Assembly (NCBI RefSeq): GCF_004027225.2
Contig: NC_046358.1
Coordinates: 6,913,284 to 6,977,283, forward strand
Origin: Strigops habroptila
Lineage: Eukaryota; Chordata; Aves; Psittaciformes; Psittacidae
DNA: 64,000 nt
Direction of reading: 5' to 3'
Shown: one piece after another, positions 35,101 through 47,154 of the stretch
Position numbering within the stretch: position 1 is the stretch's first letter
How the letters are laid out: every line of letters starts with the position of its first letter
Notes under the pieces: generated by a model
Told to the model about the DNA's origin: nothing
What the model saw: the letters and a program-made list of their open reading frames with translations, nothing else
Databases searched by the model: none
Made by a program: the position numbers and the translations under genes

Positions 35101-38100
35101 TTTCACACGTAAGGGTATGTTTATTGGGCTGATGCCTTTGGCTGAATTAGGGATGTCACAGGCAAAAAGGAATAAGAAAGCTGCTGTATTAGTTTTTTCA
35201 GGACTTTTCTCTACAGATTCTACATGACAGTTATTAGCAGCTGCCCTGGCTGGTTTTGATGCTGCTGCATGTTTTTCACCACGTGAACAAGATAGTTGTT
35301 CTCGGGTAAGAACCTGTGAAGGTACAAAATTATTGGTCTTTGGCTAATTATAATGTGTTTCTAGCAAAATAGCTGTTGTCCAATTTTTCTCGTAGTAACT
35401 ATCAAGATAACATTATAGCTGATGTAAAGAAAATAATATTCCACATGTAGCTGAACCATATGTCACCATCCTTGATAACAAGGCTATAAACTTAGATCAG
35501 CTCATGCTGTTTGAAAGAACTGAGCAGAATATTGCTGAGTGAGGAGGAAACTGAGAGTTACTCTCCTAGGTGCCCCAGTTCTTTGTTTCATACTTGGCTG
35601 TGTGACACAACATGACTGTCTCAGAGCGACATCTGCGTTTGTGTTACAGTGGTACGTTCTGCTGAGCAGCAGCAGAAAAGCACTTCCTTATGTTCTGCAG
35701 GCTGTTTCAAACACTGCTTACCCAGGTAATGAGATTGGAATAACTAGGACCATGTCCTCTTTCTGCTGTCTTCTGCAGGGTTGTTTACGGTTATCTTCAG
35801 CATGTGCTTCAAAGTCTTGCAGTGGCAGGGCTTCCAAAGCAAAAACTATCTTAGTACAGGAAACATCTGATGAAAGCAGAACATACCAAAACCCATTCCA
35901 TAATAAGCCAGAGTTTGTTTTCATTCTGTTGAGGATTCTTGATGAGAAAGTAAGTATAAACTCCAAAGTAACATTTATTTTTATTTCTTTCAGCTCAGAC
36001 TTCTCAAGGAACACATGAAAGACAAAAATGTCCTTTTCTGTGAGCTGGGGTGGCTTAATGTGGACTTTTTTATAAGTAGCTTCTTAAATTTGTTGTTGGC
36101 TGTTGATTGAGAAATATCTTGTGATCCTTGATCTACCTAATATTTATACATAGAGGCAGTTTTGGGAGGCTGGAGTGGAGCAATGTAAAGCAGTATGCAG
36201 CATTTGGCAAGCCTAGACTCTGGCAATAGTTTCTTTTCTTAGTGAAGAATCCACATTTGCTCCCTGAAAGTTGTTTTCCTCTGCAGAGCAGGGAGTTTTC
36301 AGAAGAATCTTGAGTGGCCCTTGTATATGACGGATAAGATGGAGAGGTACCTGGAAAATGGTAACTTAATAGAATTGAGTGATTCAGTGCTGCATTTCAG
36401 CTGCTTGGAGTTACAGTGGGTTGCCCACTTGATGCTGTGGCACCTGAGCCAAAAGTAAAGGTGTGGATTATCTGCCTGCCAGGCAACTTGTCCTGCCCTA
36501 TGTGCTGAAGAAAATCAACAACTTGGGAAGTTCAGGCTGAACTTAAGTTGAAATGAGGAAGTAGGAAGAACTTCTGCACACAACATTGTATTAGTGTCAG
36601 TCCTTCAGCAAATTACATAATGCTTGGCTAGAGCAAGCTTGTTGGATATTCTCTATAAGACAACCAAAATCTGTAGGTAGAACCTTGGGCAGAAGCTCAA
36701 AGTGTTCTCTTCTTAGCCTTTTTTTCAGCATTCAGAACACTTTTGGAGCTGAGTGCCTCCTTACGAGACCCTGAATCAACAGTGATGGTGGAGCCATTGC
36801 TTTGTGATGCCTGACATGTACCTTTTCTCATTCATCCTTCTGTCACTGGGACAAGCACCAGCTCAGCAGCCACCTCTGTTTCTCACTCACTTCTTTCACC
36901 TTCTCTGCTCACTGCTTTAGCTAGAACTGTTTGATTCTGCCATAAATACTAAATATAGGAAGTGCTAATAGGGGGTGAATGTCAGTAAGCTTGAAAACTA
37001 ATGAAGAAAGGAAGAGAATTATGTGGAGAAGGTCACAAGAGCTCACTGGCTTCCAGGTTTCAGAAGGATGAAACATGGAAGGCAGACCAAAGCCATGCCA
37101 GGGTAAGGTGATGAATGTAGCTTGCAGTCTTTATTCCAATACAGCAGAATTAGTACAGGCTATAAAATACTTGTTTCTGGCCAATCTCTCTTTCCTGAGT
37201 AACAGACTGCAGCATCAAGAGAAGGTTGTGAGGGGAAGGGTGTCTCAGATTTTATTATTTGCAACACAGGGAAGGATCTACAAACCTCCTGTATTGGTGG
37301 AATGAGGAGGAGTTAGGTTAGGACAGAGCATACTTTGAATCCAAGAGGATTACTGATGTATAAACAGCTCTCCCAGATGCTGCCGAGTGTCATACCTGCT
37401 TTTAGGTGCTTTTATTTCCTAAACTACCTTGTCTGTCTGTTGAAATATGCAGGATGCTTAAAATGCTCTTGGATGCTCACACAGCTGAGTCACGACCAAG
37501 GTGTCAGCAGGACAATTACGTGTCATGTCTTTGACTTAATGCCAGCTCTCATGTGCCCAGTGTAGCTGTTCAGAGCTGTCTAAGCAGGAAAGCAATAGGA
37601 TGGCTGTTTTAACAAAGTCTGAGATTAACATTTAAAGCAATGCCCACAGTAGCGTGGTCATGTTGAATAACTGAGTGATATTTTTTGTACTTTTCACTGG
37701 TTTTCCAGTGCCACAAATGACATCTGAAGAGGATTTGGGATTTCACTGTGTGCCCTTCTTTCTGACTAATACCATTAATGAGTGTGGGAGGGTCAGGATG
37801 GCTGGAGAAAGTGTTCTTTCCATTGGCAAACAGCTGTGTGATCTTGCACAGAAGAGACCAAGTTCTTCCCCCATTTGAGATGGGGTCACACAATATCCCT
37901 ATTTCAAAACAAAACCAAAATCCAAAACAACAGTGTGTCATGTCTCTCTCTACCAGGTCTGTTGCTGTTCCCTCTCTGAAAGTTTTAAGTTCTCTAATTT
38001 GGGACACAAACTATCCCAAACCCTTAGTTTTTCGATAGCAGTCCAAGTTGGAAGCCTACAGAAAATTATTGTGTCCAGATGCCTGCTGTCTGTGGGGATG

Positions 38101-38124
38101 TAAATGCAACTGAACCAGCATATT
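29200..38124. other. intergenic region after VPS18
   Basis: AT-rich, with no repeat family and no coding exon recognised. A second AATAAA for VPS18 is at 30278. An exon-like CxxCGELM fragment at 31589-31651 is discussed as a finding. Open frames up to 159 codons (35539-36018) have no recognisable content. Confidence 0.6.
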
Positions 38125-38186
38125 GCAGGGGGTTTGGAACTGGATAATCTTAAGGTTCTTTCCAACCCTAACTATTCTATGATTCT
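38125..38186 (+). repeat. CR1 3' tail immediately preceding a second CR1
   Basis: This short tail contains GGGGGTTTGGAACTGGAT and ends CTATGATTCT. It abuts the start of the larger CR1 at 38187 in the same orientation. Confidence 0.8.
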
Positions 38187-39147
38187 AGTGGTGTCCCTCA
38201 GGGATCGGTGTTGGGACCTGTCTTGTTCAACATCTTTGTCGGTTACATGGACAGTGGCAAGTGGCAAGTTTGCCAACGACACCAAGCTGTGTGGTTTGGT
38301 TGATACGCTGGAGGGAAGGGATGCCATCCAGAGGGACCTTGACACGCTTGTGAGGTGGGCCAATGCCACCCTTATGAAGTTCAACCAAGCCAAGTGCAAG
38401 GTCCTACACCTGGGTAGGGGCAGTCCCAGGCACAGGTACAGATTGGGCAAAGAAAAGATTCAGAGCAGCCCTGCAGAGAAGGACTTGGGGGTGTTGGTTG
38501 ATGAGAAGCTTAACATGAGCCAGCTTCAGTGTGTGCTCGCAGCCTGGAAAGCCAGCAGTATCCTGGGCTGCATCAAAAGAAGCGTAACTAGCAGGTCAAA
38601 GGAGGTGATCCTGCCCCTCTACTCTGCTCTTGTGAGGCCTCACTTGGAGTATTGTGTACAGTTCTGGTGTCCTCAACATAAAAAGGACATGGAGTTGTTG
38701 GAGCAAGTCCAGAGGAGGCCATGAGGATGATAAGAGGGCTGGAGCACCTCCTGTATGAAGACAGGCTGAGAAAGTTGGGGCTGTTCAGCCTGGAGAAGAG
38801 AAGCTGCGTGGTGACCTCATAGCAGCCTTCCAGTATCTGAAGGGGGCCTACAAGGATGCTGGGGAGGGACTCTTCCTTAGGGACTGTAGTGGTAGGACAA
38901 GGGGTAATGGCTTCAAACTTAAACAGGGAAAGTTTAGATATAAGGAAGAAGTTCTTTACAGTGAGGGTGGTGAAGCACTGGAATGGGTTGCCCAAGGAAG
39001 TTGTGAATACTCCATCCCTGGCAGTGTTCAAGGCCAGGTTGGACAGAGCCTTGGGCGACATGGTTTAGTGTGAGGTGTCCCTGCCCACGGCAGGGGGTTG
39101 GAACTAGACGATCTCCTTTCCAACCCAAACCATTCTATGATTCTGTG
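38187..39147 (+). repeat. CR1 LINE, 5'-truncated, with C-terminal part of a defective reverse transcriptase
   Basis: This is the longest CR1 in the window, about 960 bp. [11 protein letters not shown] reverse-transcriptase motif is in one frame at 38190-38219. FANDTKL (38269 on), followed by the long C-terminal stretch [10 protein letters not shown] and [15 protein letters not shown], is in another frame, so a frameshifting deletion lies between about 38250 and 38268. In the catalytic FADD motif the first Asp codon is AAC (Asn) at 38275-38277. A stop interrupts the frame at 38722-38724. The element ends with the CR1 3' UTR and CCATTCTATGATTCTGTG. It is a dead copy. Confidence 0.95.
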
Positions 39148-42100
39148 TTGCAGGCTCTTAGGTGGAGATTGCAGTAATGTCCCTGAAATGCTGAATTAAT
39201 AAAATATAAAGTTGTTGGATTTGAATAAATGGGGCTGTTGCTCTCTGCTCTAATGTAATCAAATACGTATCAAAGTGACCCCTTTCCTTTAATAGCAGGA
39301 AGGAAATAAGATCTGTATCTCTTGGGAACATGCCTCTAAAACCAGCTTGCAGTGGCATTTCTCTGACTCTTTTGAATAGTAAAGATTCACGTGCTCACTT
39401 TTTAGTCACAACAGCCTGGCTATTAGATCACTCAGGGATGTTGTTTTTCTGTCACAGCCTCATTAACATCTTAGCTTGGGTGTTGGTGCTCCTCTCGCAT
39501 GTTTGGGTGCCTAATAAGGGTTCTTATCGCCCCAAAACAGTTACTTTGGATCCCAGCCCAGCATGCGTGGGCACTGGCAGCATTTGGATATTTATAGGGA
39601 TCTCTACTTCCTTCTTTTCTTTTGGCCACTTCTTTACTTACTACAAGAATTCCTTGTTCCTTCCATGCTCCAATAAATGCAACACTCCCAGGGTGGTGTC
39701 TGGGCAGGGGATGTTATGTATGTACCTTCCCAGCTGCTAGGACTAGTGCAAACAGGTATAAAGCAGCTGTGGCCTGCAAGGCACAGTTTAAAGAAAGAAT
39801 AATAAAATTGAAAGGCACTGCCTTATTCACCTCCTTCCATCTAGTTTTGGGAGCTTACTCAGCCTTGTTGATTTATTGTGTTGTTAAACTCTGATACCTT
39901 GACATCTCGAGCACCATTATAATGTTATAAGAGAGGGTCAAATGCCCTGAATGCTTTTCTGGCTGAAATTGTCCTCTGGGTCTATACAGAGTGGCTGAAG
40001 GGCAGACAGCATGGATTGGGTCTTTCAAACAGTACAGTACTGCTTTTATTTTGATTCATTCTTTGAAAGGTGAATCAGTAAAGTCTGATTCTTAAAGAGG
40101 TCTTTACAATTCCACTTAAACTTTCACCTCTTACTCTCCAGGTACTCATGGTAGAGAAGGACAGCAGCAGTGGTACTCGCTTGGCAGCTCCACGTGTGCA
40201 GAGCTGCTCAAAGCGCTTGCTGACTGATCAGCTGATGATGGGAATGCAGAGCAGCAAACTCCCCTTTGCTTTCCTTTAGTAGAGGCAGCAGCTGGATTTC
40301 TCTGTTCTACCCAGTTTTCCCCTCTAAACTTACAGGAATCTGGTAACTTTGAGACTCTGTCTCATTCTGAAATTCAGTTGAAATCTGTCAGTATGTCCCT
40401 GTTGGGAGCTCAGCATCAGTAACGGTGATTTAAAAAGCTTTGTTGCTTTTGGAAGCCAGAGGAATAATGCAAATATATCAGAGCTGCTGTAATCAAGACT
40501 TGGAAGAATGAGGTGGAATGGAGCAGAACCCTGAATTCATAGGTGGACAAGAAAAGCCTGCAGGGGACATACTTCGAGTATTTCTTATCAGAAGGCACTA
40601 GGAGACTAGATCAGGAGCCATTACTTAGGAGCCCATAGCATCCTCTATGTCTCATTAACAGATGGTTCTAAGAGGCAACCGTGGAAATGCAAACTCGTGT
40701 GTTTGTGCTTGCTCTGCTCTGTGCCTCTCCTGGCAGCACTTGCTGGCATAATCTGTTGGAAATTAACCTTTTGCTTGAGGTATCATTACAGAGGCTGGTA
40801 TAATTCATTCCATTCCCTGTGACAAATCTGTGCCTCTCCCGCTCCACACTCTTCCCAACAAGAAGGGAAAGGCTGGCTGTAGGATCTCACACTTGTGACA
40901 GGCAAACTTTCTTCTCCTGCTGCAAGTTTTTCCGTGCTTTCATTGCTGGGATTGTCCACACAATCCTTTACCCCAATTACCCATTGATTAGGGCTCCTCT
41001 GGTAATCTGCCAGATGCAGGTTTGTTACCAACAGATGGCAGAAAGCATTTGAGGTAATGAGAGAAAGGATAACGATTGCTGATCTGCATAATAATCAGCT
41101 TGTGAACAGGTTTCATGTTTTTTTCTGTTTCCACTGGCTCAAAGATTGCACTGTCAGACAACCAGGCACCTTCTCTTAAATTAAAGATATAGTAATGGAA
41201 GAACCCATTTCTTCCAGCCACTGTTATGATTTCTGAAGATACACATGCTCTCCACCACTGACAGATTTTATCCAGGGAATCATAGGTTTTGCCCAGAGTG
41301 CTAGGAATGAACATTCAATCCTCTTGCAATCAAGGCCTCTAACCAACTGATGTAGTCAGAAATACTTACTCTTCTCTCTTTTCTGAGACTATTTTCCCCA
41401 GCTCTACCACAAGGCAAGAAGATCCTTTTCGCCCTCGGACCAGCATCACCTTTGCACTGTCCAGTGCCTAGTGTCAAAAAATTACTTTCCACTTCCATGT
41501 GTTTTGGAGTTCTTCAGCCCAATTCTGCCACTTTATGCAATGAGACAGCTGCACAATTGCCACAAACAAGTGGCGTCTAGTGTACATCTAAACTATTCTG
41601 GTGTCCTTGTGGGAAGAAGTCTTCTCTGACATACTCAGGGTTACTGGAGTGTTATACCTATGCTATGCAAGACCCATAGTACAGATTTTTACTGTTTGAA
41701 ATCTATATGCATTTAAGCTGTTTCTATTAATAACTGTCCCTTGTATATGGTACAAGCAATATAGCACTCACCCACAAGTCATCTTGATGCCATTCATTGT
41801 GAATTTTGGCAAGGGCTTTGGGTTGAAGAGCTCTCTCAAAAAGTAGCCTTACACATGTGCAATAGGTGCTGATGCTGGGTTGTTCTCCATTTGTTGCCCA
41901 GGTGGGCTGGTAGACACGGTGGGCAAGTTTCCATCAAACCTCTTTACTTTGTGAAATCCCTTTATTTGTTTTGAAACTTGGACTTGATTCCATGGAATAG
42001 TAAATGCAGATGATTTCCCTGAGAATCCTTTCTTTTTACCCTGGGTGCTGATAATACAGCAGCTCCCTACCAATTATCTGGAAGGATGATGTTTATCCCT

Positions 42101-45100
42101 GTCTCATCTGTATCATGTGCAGCCATACACTTGTCACTAGTAATTTTAGTGTCTGAACTTTACAAGGCAATCACTATCTGCTCCTGTCTCTGTTGCAGCT
42201 GTATAATCTGGAGGGAAAGGGAGGATGGTTATTTTTAAGCTTACACTCTAAAGCACAAGGCTTTACTATTAAATCTTGATACTCTGCTATAGACATTGCT
42301 GTTGGTTACAGGATTTTCATGTCCTTAGCCTCGTTTCTAGGGAAACGACGCCTGGGCATCTGAGCTCATGCACATTTGTTACATCCTTGTTTTGTGTGTC
42401 TGTGTTTTCCCTCTACAATTTCTGAGTATATTTGCCAAGTGCAATTTTAGTTGACACATACATTGTAAAGGTACTGGCTTCCTATAAGTTACCTGAAAAT
42501 AGGCGGTGAGGAGTGGCTCTTATTTGTGGCTCCATAGACAACACCCATAGTGTGTGCTCAAAGTTTGAAATACTAGAGAATCCACGTGAAAGAGAACTTG
42601 GGGAAGCTGTGGCTAGAGGAAAAACTTTGTCTTCACATGTGAGTCCAAATGCTAATTCATATAACAACTGTCTTCTCTAATTCAACTTCTGCAACTGTTT
42701 GTGAAAACTAGTCACAGTAGTTACTGTGGGGGAAAAAACCTAAGTTTTTTGTATTTTTCAGAGACTACCTACAACTGTCCTAAGTTAGCACCACTGCAAC
42801 ATTACAGGCCGTCCTTGTAGGTGCCTGTGAGACACTTACTAACATATTCTCTTTATTTTCTGGGAAGAGAATGGCTGAAGCATTTCCTGTATTAGAGAGG
42901 CTGATGTTCCTAAAGAGAGATCAGAGCTTTTAGACGTTCTGTTGAACAGGTGACCCCTGATTAAGTTGGGTCTTGCCTTGCAGGGAGGGAGAAAAGCATG
43001 AGGCAGAGATTTCACCTGCATCTGAGCTAGCATTCATCTCTTCTGCTTTGTGGATGACACCAGTGGAAGAGGCAAGAAAAGAGAGAAGGTCTTTCATCTT
43101 TTGGTGGTGGTGAGCTGTTTAGTTTGCTGTATCTTAGGCTGCTGAGAGTTTGGATATATAAAGATAATGTTTTCCTAAGGCAGGATCTCTTTTGGTGGAA
43201 ACAATCATCATGACAAATGGGAGTCAACTGCGAGACTGTGTGTATCCTGACAGCAGCACGCTGGGTGAAAAACAGACTTCTTGGAACTGATCAGAGTGTA
43301 AGTAAAAACAAGTGTGCGGGGGGGTTGTTTTTATGTTTCTCCCAAAGAGCACTGTCTGTTAATACTACTTCTTTCTTTGCTGTTACCCAGAGACCTGCCT
43401 GGTGTTAACAGATTCCAGGGTAATCAACAGACTTCAAGGTGCAGTATTGCTGCAGAGTTAATGATTTTCTGCTGTGGGAAATTGGGGCACACTGCAGCTG
43501 GACTGCTTCTTTGGGTCTGCAGAGGCCACATGGGAGGTAGTAATAGCACAGGCTGCTGGTAAAGGGCAGAGCCCTGGTTCTCAAAGGACCCTTCTTTAGC
43601 TGAGTTAGGGTGCGTGTGTATGCGGGAGGGTGGCTTTTCGAAAGGGCCAAAGTCTGGATTGTGTCCATCTCCCTCCATCCCATTCATCTTTCCAAAAGAC
43701 AGTTATGTTTGTTAGCTGGTAGAGCTGAGTTACTTGACTGCTGGCAGAGGGTAATGCTGCTGAGCTTGGTTCCTCCTGAGGGAGGTTGAGCAGGACGACT
43801 ACTGCCACTGAATTCCCAGGAACCACATGTAGGTTGAGGCTGTCGCACTAGTTACAATGCTTCACAAAAGATGTACTGGAGCTTCACATCAACCTTTTAA
43901 GTCAAGGAATGGAGAGTGAGCATTTATTTAAGGGACAAATAGAAGTGCCTCTAGGGTACACAAACAAAACCAGAGGGGCTTTAATGATTTTAAGAGCATC
44001 CTTCAAAGTTTCCTTGAAAGTGTTCTTGAGACTGCTGTGCTCTCTAATGTCATTTCAAGCCCATACAAGACCAAAAATGCTGCTCTTTAGCAGGTGAAAC
44101 AGATGCTCAAATGAATGAGGCTGCCTTGCTTAAGGCAGTGTGTTCAATGAAGCAGTATCCAGAACCTTTCCTGCTGGCAAAAGTGAGGCTAAGCTTAGAA
44201 GCCACTGAGCTGCTGTTAACAGCTTATCACAGTTACTTTCTCTCTGCTTTTATCCTGGCTTTAACTCCTGGCTTTGGTCCACTTGGTAACACTGTGCACC
44301 TTCTGTGAAAGACACCCTGTGCAGTCTTTTTTATACAGCAGAGAGGTGTAGGGTTTTATGTTCAAAAGCAGTTGATCTGTTATTGATTACAGTACACCTA
44401 AATGCTCTCTCTGGCCTTAGTGTCTTGCAAATGAACATAACCAAAAGGAGTGAGAGGGATTAGAGAATAGGTAACTCACATTTCTGCATGCCTCTGATCC
44501 TGATTTCATGTGCTTAATCCAGAGTGCTGCTGAACACCTGTGCTTGCTGCTGCTGAAACTGGTTCTTAGCACTCTTAGAAATAAATTGCAGGAGTTTTAT
44601 TCTTTACCCAGTCCACCTGCTTCCACTTCTTCCTTCCCTCCTTCTATGGAAACCCTCAGCAATGCTGCTTTTAAGGCTTCAGAGGGTCAAACTACAGCAA
44701 AAGTATTGTCAGTGACTTCACAGAAAATAGTGGCTGGCACATGGCATCTCTAATTCCTTGTAGTGCTTAGCAAGTTTGAGAATGCTGAGCTATTCACTAG
44801 CACACATAACAACATTACTGTGTGGTACTTCAAAGAAGGAATTTAAACTCCAACAGTCCTACTGAGATATTTTATTGCCTTCGGCTTGAGATCCTTTCTT
44901 CCTAGTGAAGATGTCTGGTTTCATAGGTGCAGGTTGCTTTATTTACAGATGGCATGCTTTTCATTTATCTTTAAAGGGACTCTTTCACAGCAGCCCCAGC
45001 TCAGGAGTGAATCCAAGTGAGTTTTGTGTGATGTGGTGGCTAATTCAGAGAGAGGACTGGATACTTGTAAAGGCTAATCTTTCTCTTTAATAAGAGCTAG

Positions 45101-47096
45101 GAGGCATTGCAACCATGAATGGTGTGTTTGGGTCTCCCACAAAGCATTCCACTCCGCTGTACATCCCAAGTCCTGGATGGGCTGTGGTGAGTTGGGACAA
45201 TTCATAAGCCTCTCAGTGCTCAGAAGCTCTAGGTAAGTGCTAAGAGCTGCAGAATAGGGATGATGCAGCTAGTGTATAGGCAGCAGATTAAGCTGAGGTG
45301 TGCGAACTGATTAGGATCCTTCTGTCCCTCCCCAAAGTTGTTGCCTTGCAGTGGTGTTGGCTGGGGAGGATCTGAGTGGATGAGAAAAATCAGTGCTCAA
45401 ACTCTTAGAGAACAACAACTGTTAATCTCTTCTTGGGCCAGGCTGAACAGCTCTCCTATGTAGAAAAGATATCCTGAAGGTAAGGAGCATCTTATCTCTT
45501 GATAGCTTACAGGAGATACCAAAGAACACACCATGAAATTAGCTTTGATACATCATGGTAGTGGAGGAGCTGCTGTTCCTCTTTACCAGCTGATCCTGCA
45601 AGGGGGATGCTGCTCCCCACTCAAGGGAGACATGGTGGATGGTTGCAGAAAGAGGAGGGGGATTGCTCCTTAACTATCACATTTTAATCTGCCAGCACAT
45701 ATGAGAAATGCCACAATTCTAGGGTTTTGTTCAGCAGGGCTGTTTCCTGCTCTTAGTTGCTGCTGTCACTAAAGGAAAGTTTGGGAATCTATTTTTAGCT
45801 GACTATTGATGCTTTTTCCGCCCCCCTCTTATTTTAGTATGATATAGAGTGAAGGACTCTTCATGTAGTCAACACCTTTTTCTCAAAACTGATGCAAACC
45901 AGAACCAAATAAAATAGCTCATGATAATTTGCTATTTGCATAATGTTTTTATTCTTTTAGAGTGTAAAATACTTAGTACATCTTCCTGGTTCTGATACTA
46001 GCCTACTCTGTGGCCTTTGAGTCACATTATGATATGGTAAAATGGGAAGAATGATACCTGTGGCAGATGGCTGTGTGATTATTTCAGGCTCTTGGAGGAA
46101 ACAGGAATATAAAACAGGCTTATTTCTGAGTCAGAAAAAGCTCCAACACCATTGACATGAAGAGGATGGGGGGACGAAGGCTCCCAAAGAAAATGTGTTG
46201 GAGGTTTTCTGTCCTCTGCCTGGATTGCTGCCAGAGCTGGTGATGGAATGAGCGTTGTGACAGATTAAAATTACACTAATCCAAATCATCCAGAAATGTG
46301 AGACCCCCAATCATGCATGGGGAGGCTAGAAAATTACACTGCTGCCATTCTAAAACAGGGAATACTCTTTCCTGATCTCCATTGGGACCATCATATTGCA
46401 ATCGGTGACCATACTGTGAGCATCCAGTAAATCCTCGGTGGTTTCTTGCTGCTTTTGATTCATGTCCCAATTCCTCAAGAACTGAGGAATACTTTAAAGG
46501 CTGCAGTCTGGGGGCAACTCACCTATTCAGTGTTTAATAGATTAATGCTGCTGCTCCCTTAGATGTATGGCTTGCTTGCGCTTCAACCAAGACGAGTTTA
46601 AGGCTTTGAAAATTGTTATTTATAAAAGCAGCACCTGCAGTGATTGTCCAACTGCCATAAGCTACAGGCTTGGGAGTAGAGATATGTTGCTTGAGCATTA
46701 TCACACAATTCCACTTGCACAGTCTCAGCAGGGCCTGGACCTACACAGCGCCTTTGAGGCAGTGCTGCCATGGGCAGCTTTGTTTCATCATTTGAATGTG
46801 TTGTGATTGAAATAATATTAGTCTGAGCTTCCTTTCCCTGCCCCAAACACAAGTGTGTGGTCAGTTTTTCCTGCTTCTCTTTTCACTTGAGCTTATGCTT
46901 ATCCTCTTCTTGGGTGGTTTTTCTGTATTACAGCAGGGCATCATCATTTTGCATATTCTGAGACACCTCATGCCTGCATTATTTTGTCTCTTCTTTTAAT
47001 CTGCCCAGTAGAGCTATTCTCTCTGGCACATAAAATCGTTTGGGCTTCAATCTGGGCTGATGCTACAGGTGAAGTGCAATTGTAGTGAGTCAAAAT
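39148..47096. other. stretch without a recognised gene
   Basis: Non-repetitive DNA with only short random frames. I see nothing supportable as a gene, RNA or mobile element. Confidence 0.55.
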
Positions 47097-47154
47097 GTTG
47101 GACTAGATGACCTTTGAAGGTCCCTTCGACCCAACCTATTCTATGGCTCTATGA
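47097..47154 (+). repeat. short CR1 3' tail
   Basis: Only the terminal block GTTGGACTAGATGACCTTTG through CCTATTCTATGGCTCTATGA is present, about 58 bp. Confidence 0.85.

Noticed and set aside
35539-36018. 159-codon plus-strand frame with a hydrophobic start
   Set aside because: The first 25 residues look signal-like, but the remainder is serine-rich, without a domain, and has no neighbouring exons. Not supported as a gene.
38104-38724. 206-codon open frame as a host gene
   Set aside because: From about residue 50 it is the C-terminal part of CR1 reverse transcriptase, with a mutated catalytic Asp and a frameshift. It is a repeat remnant, not a gene.
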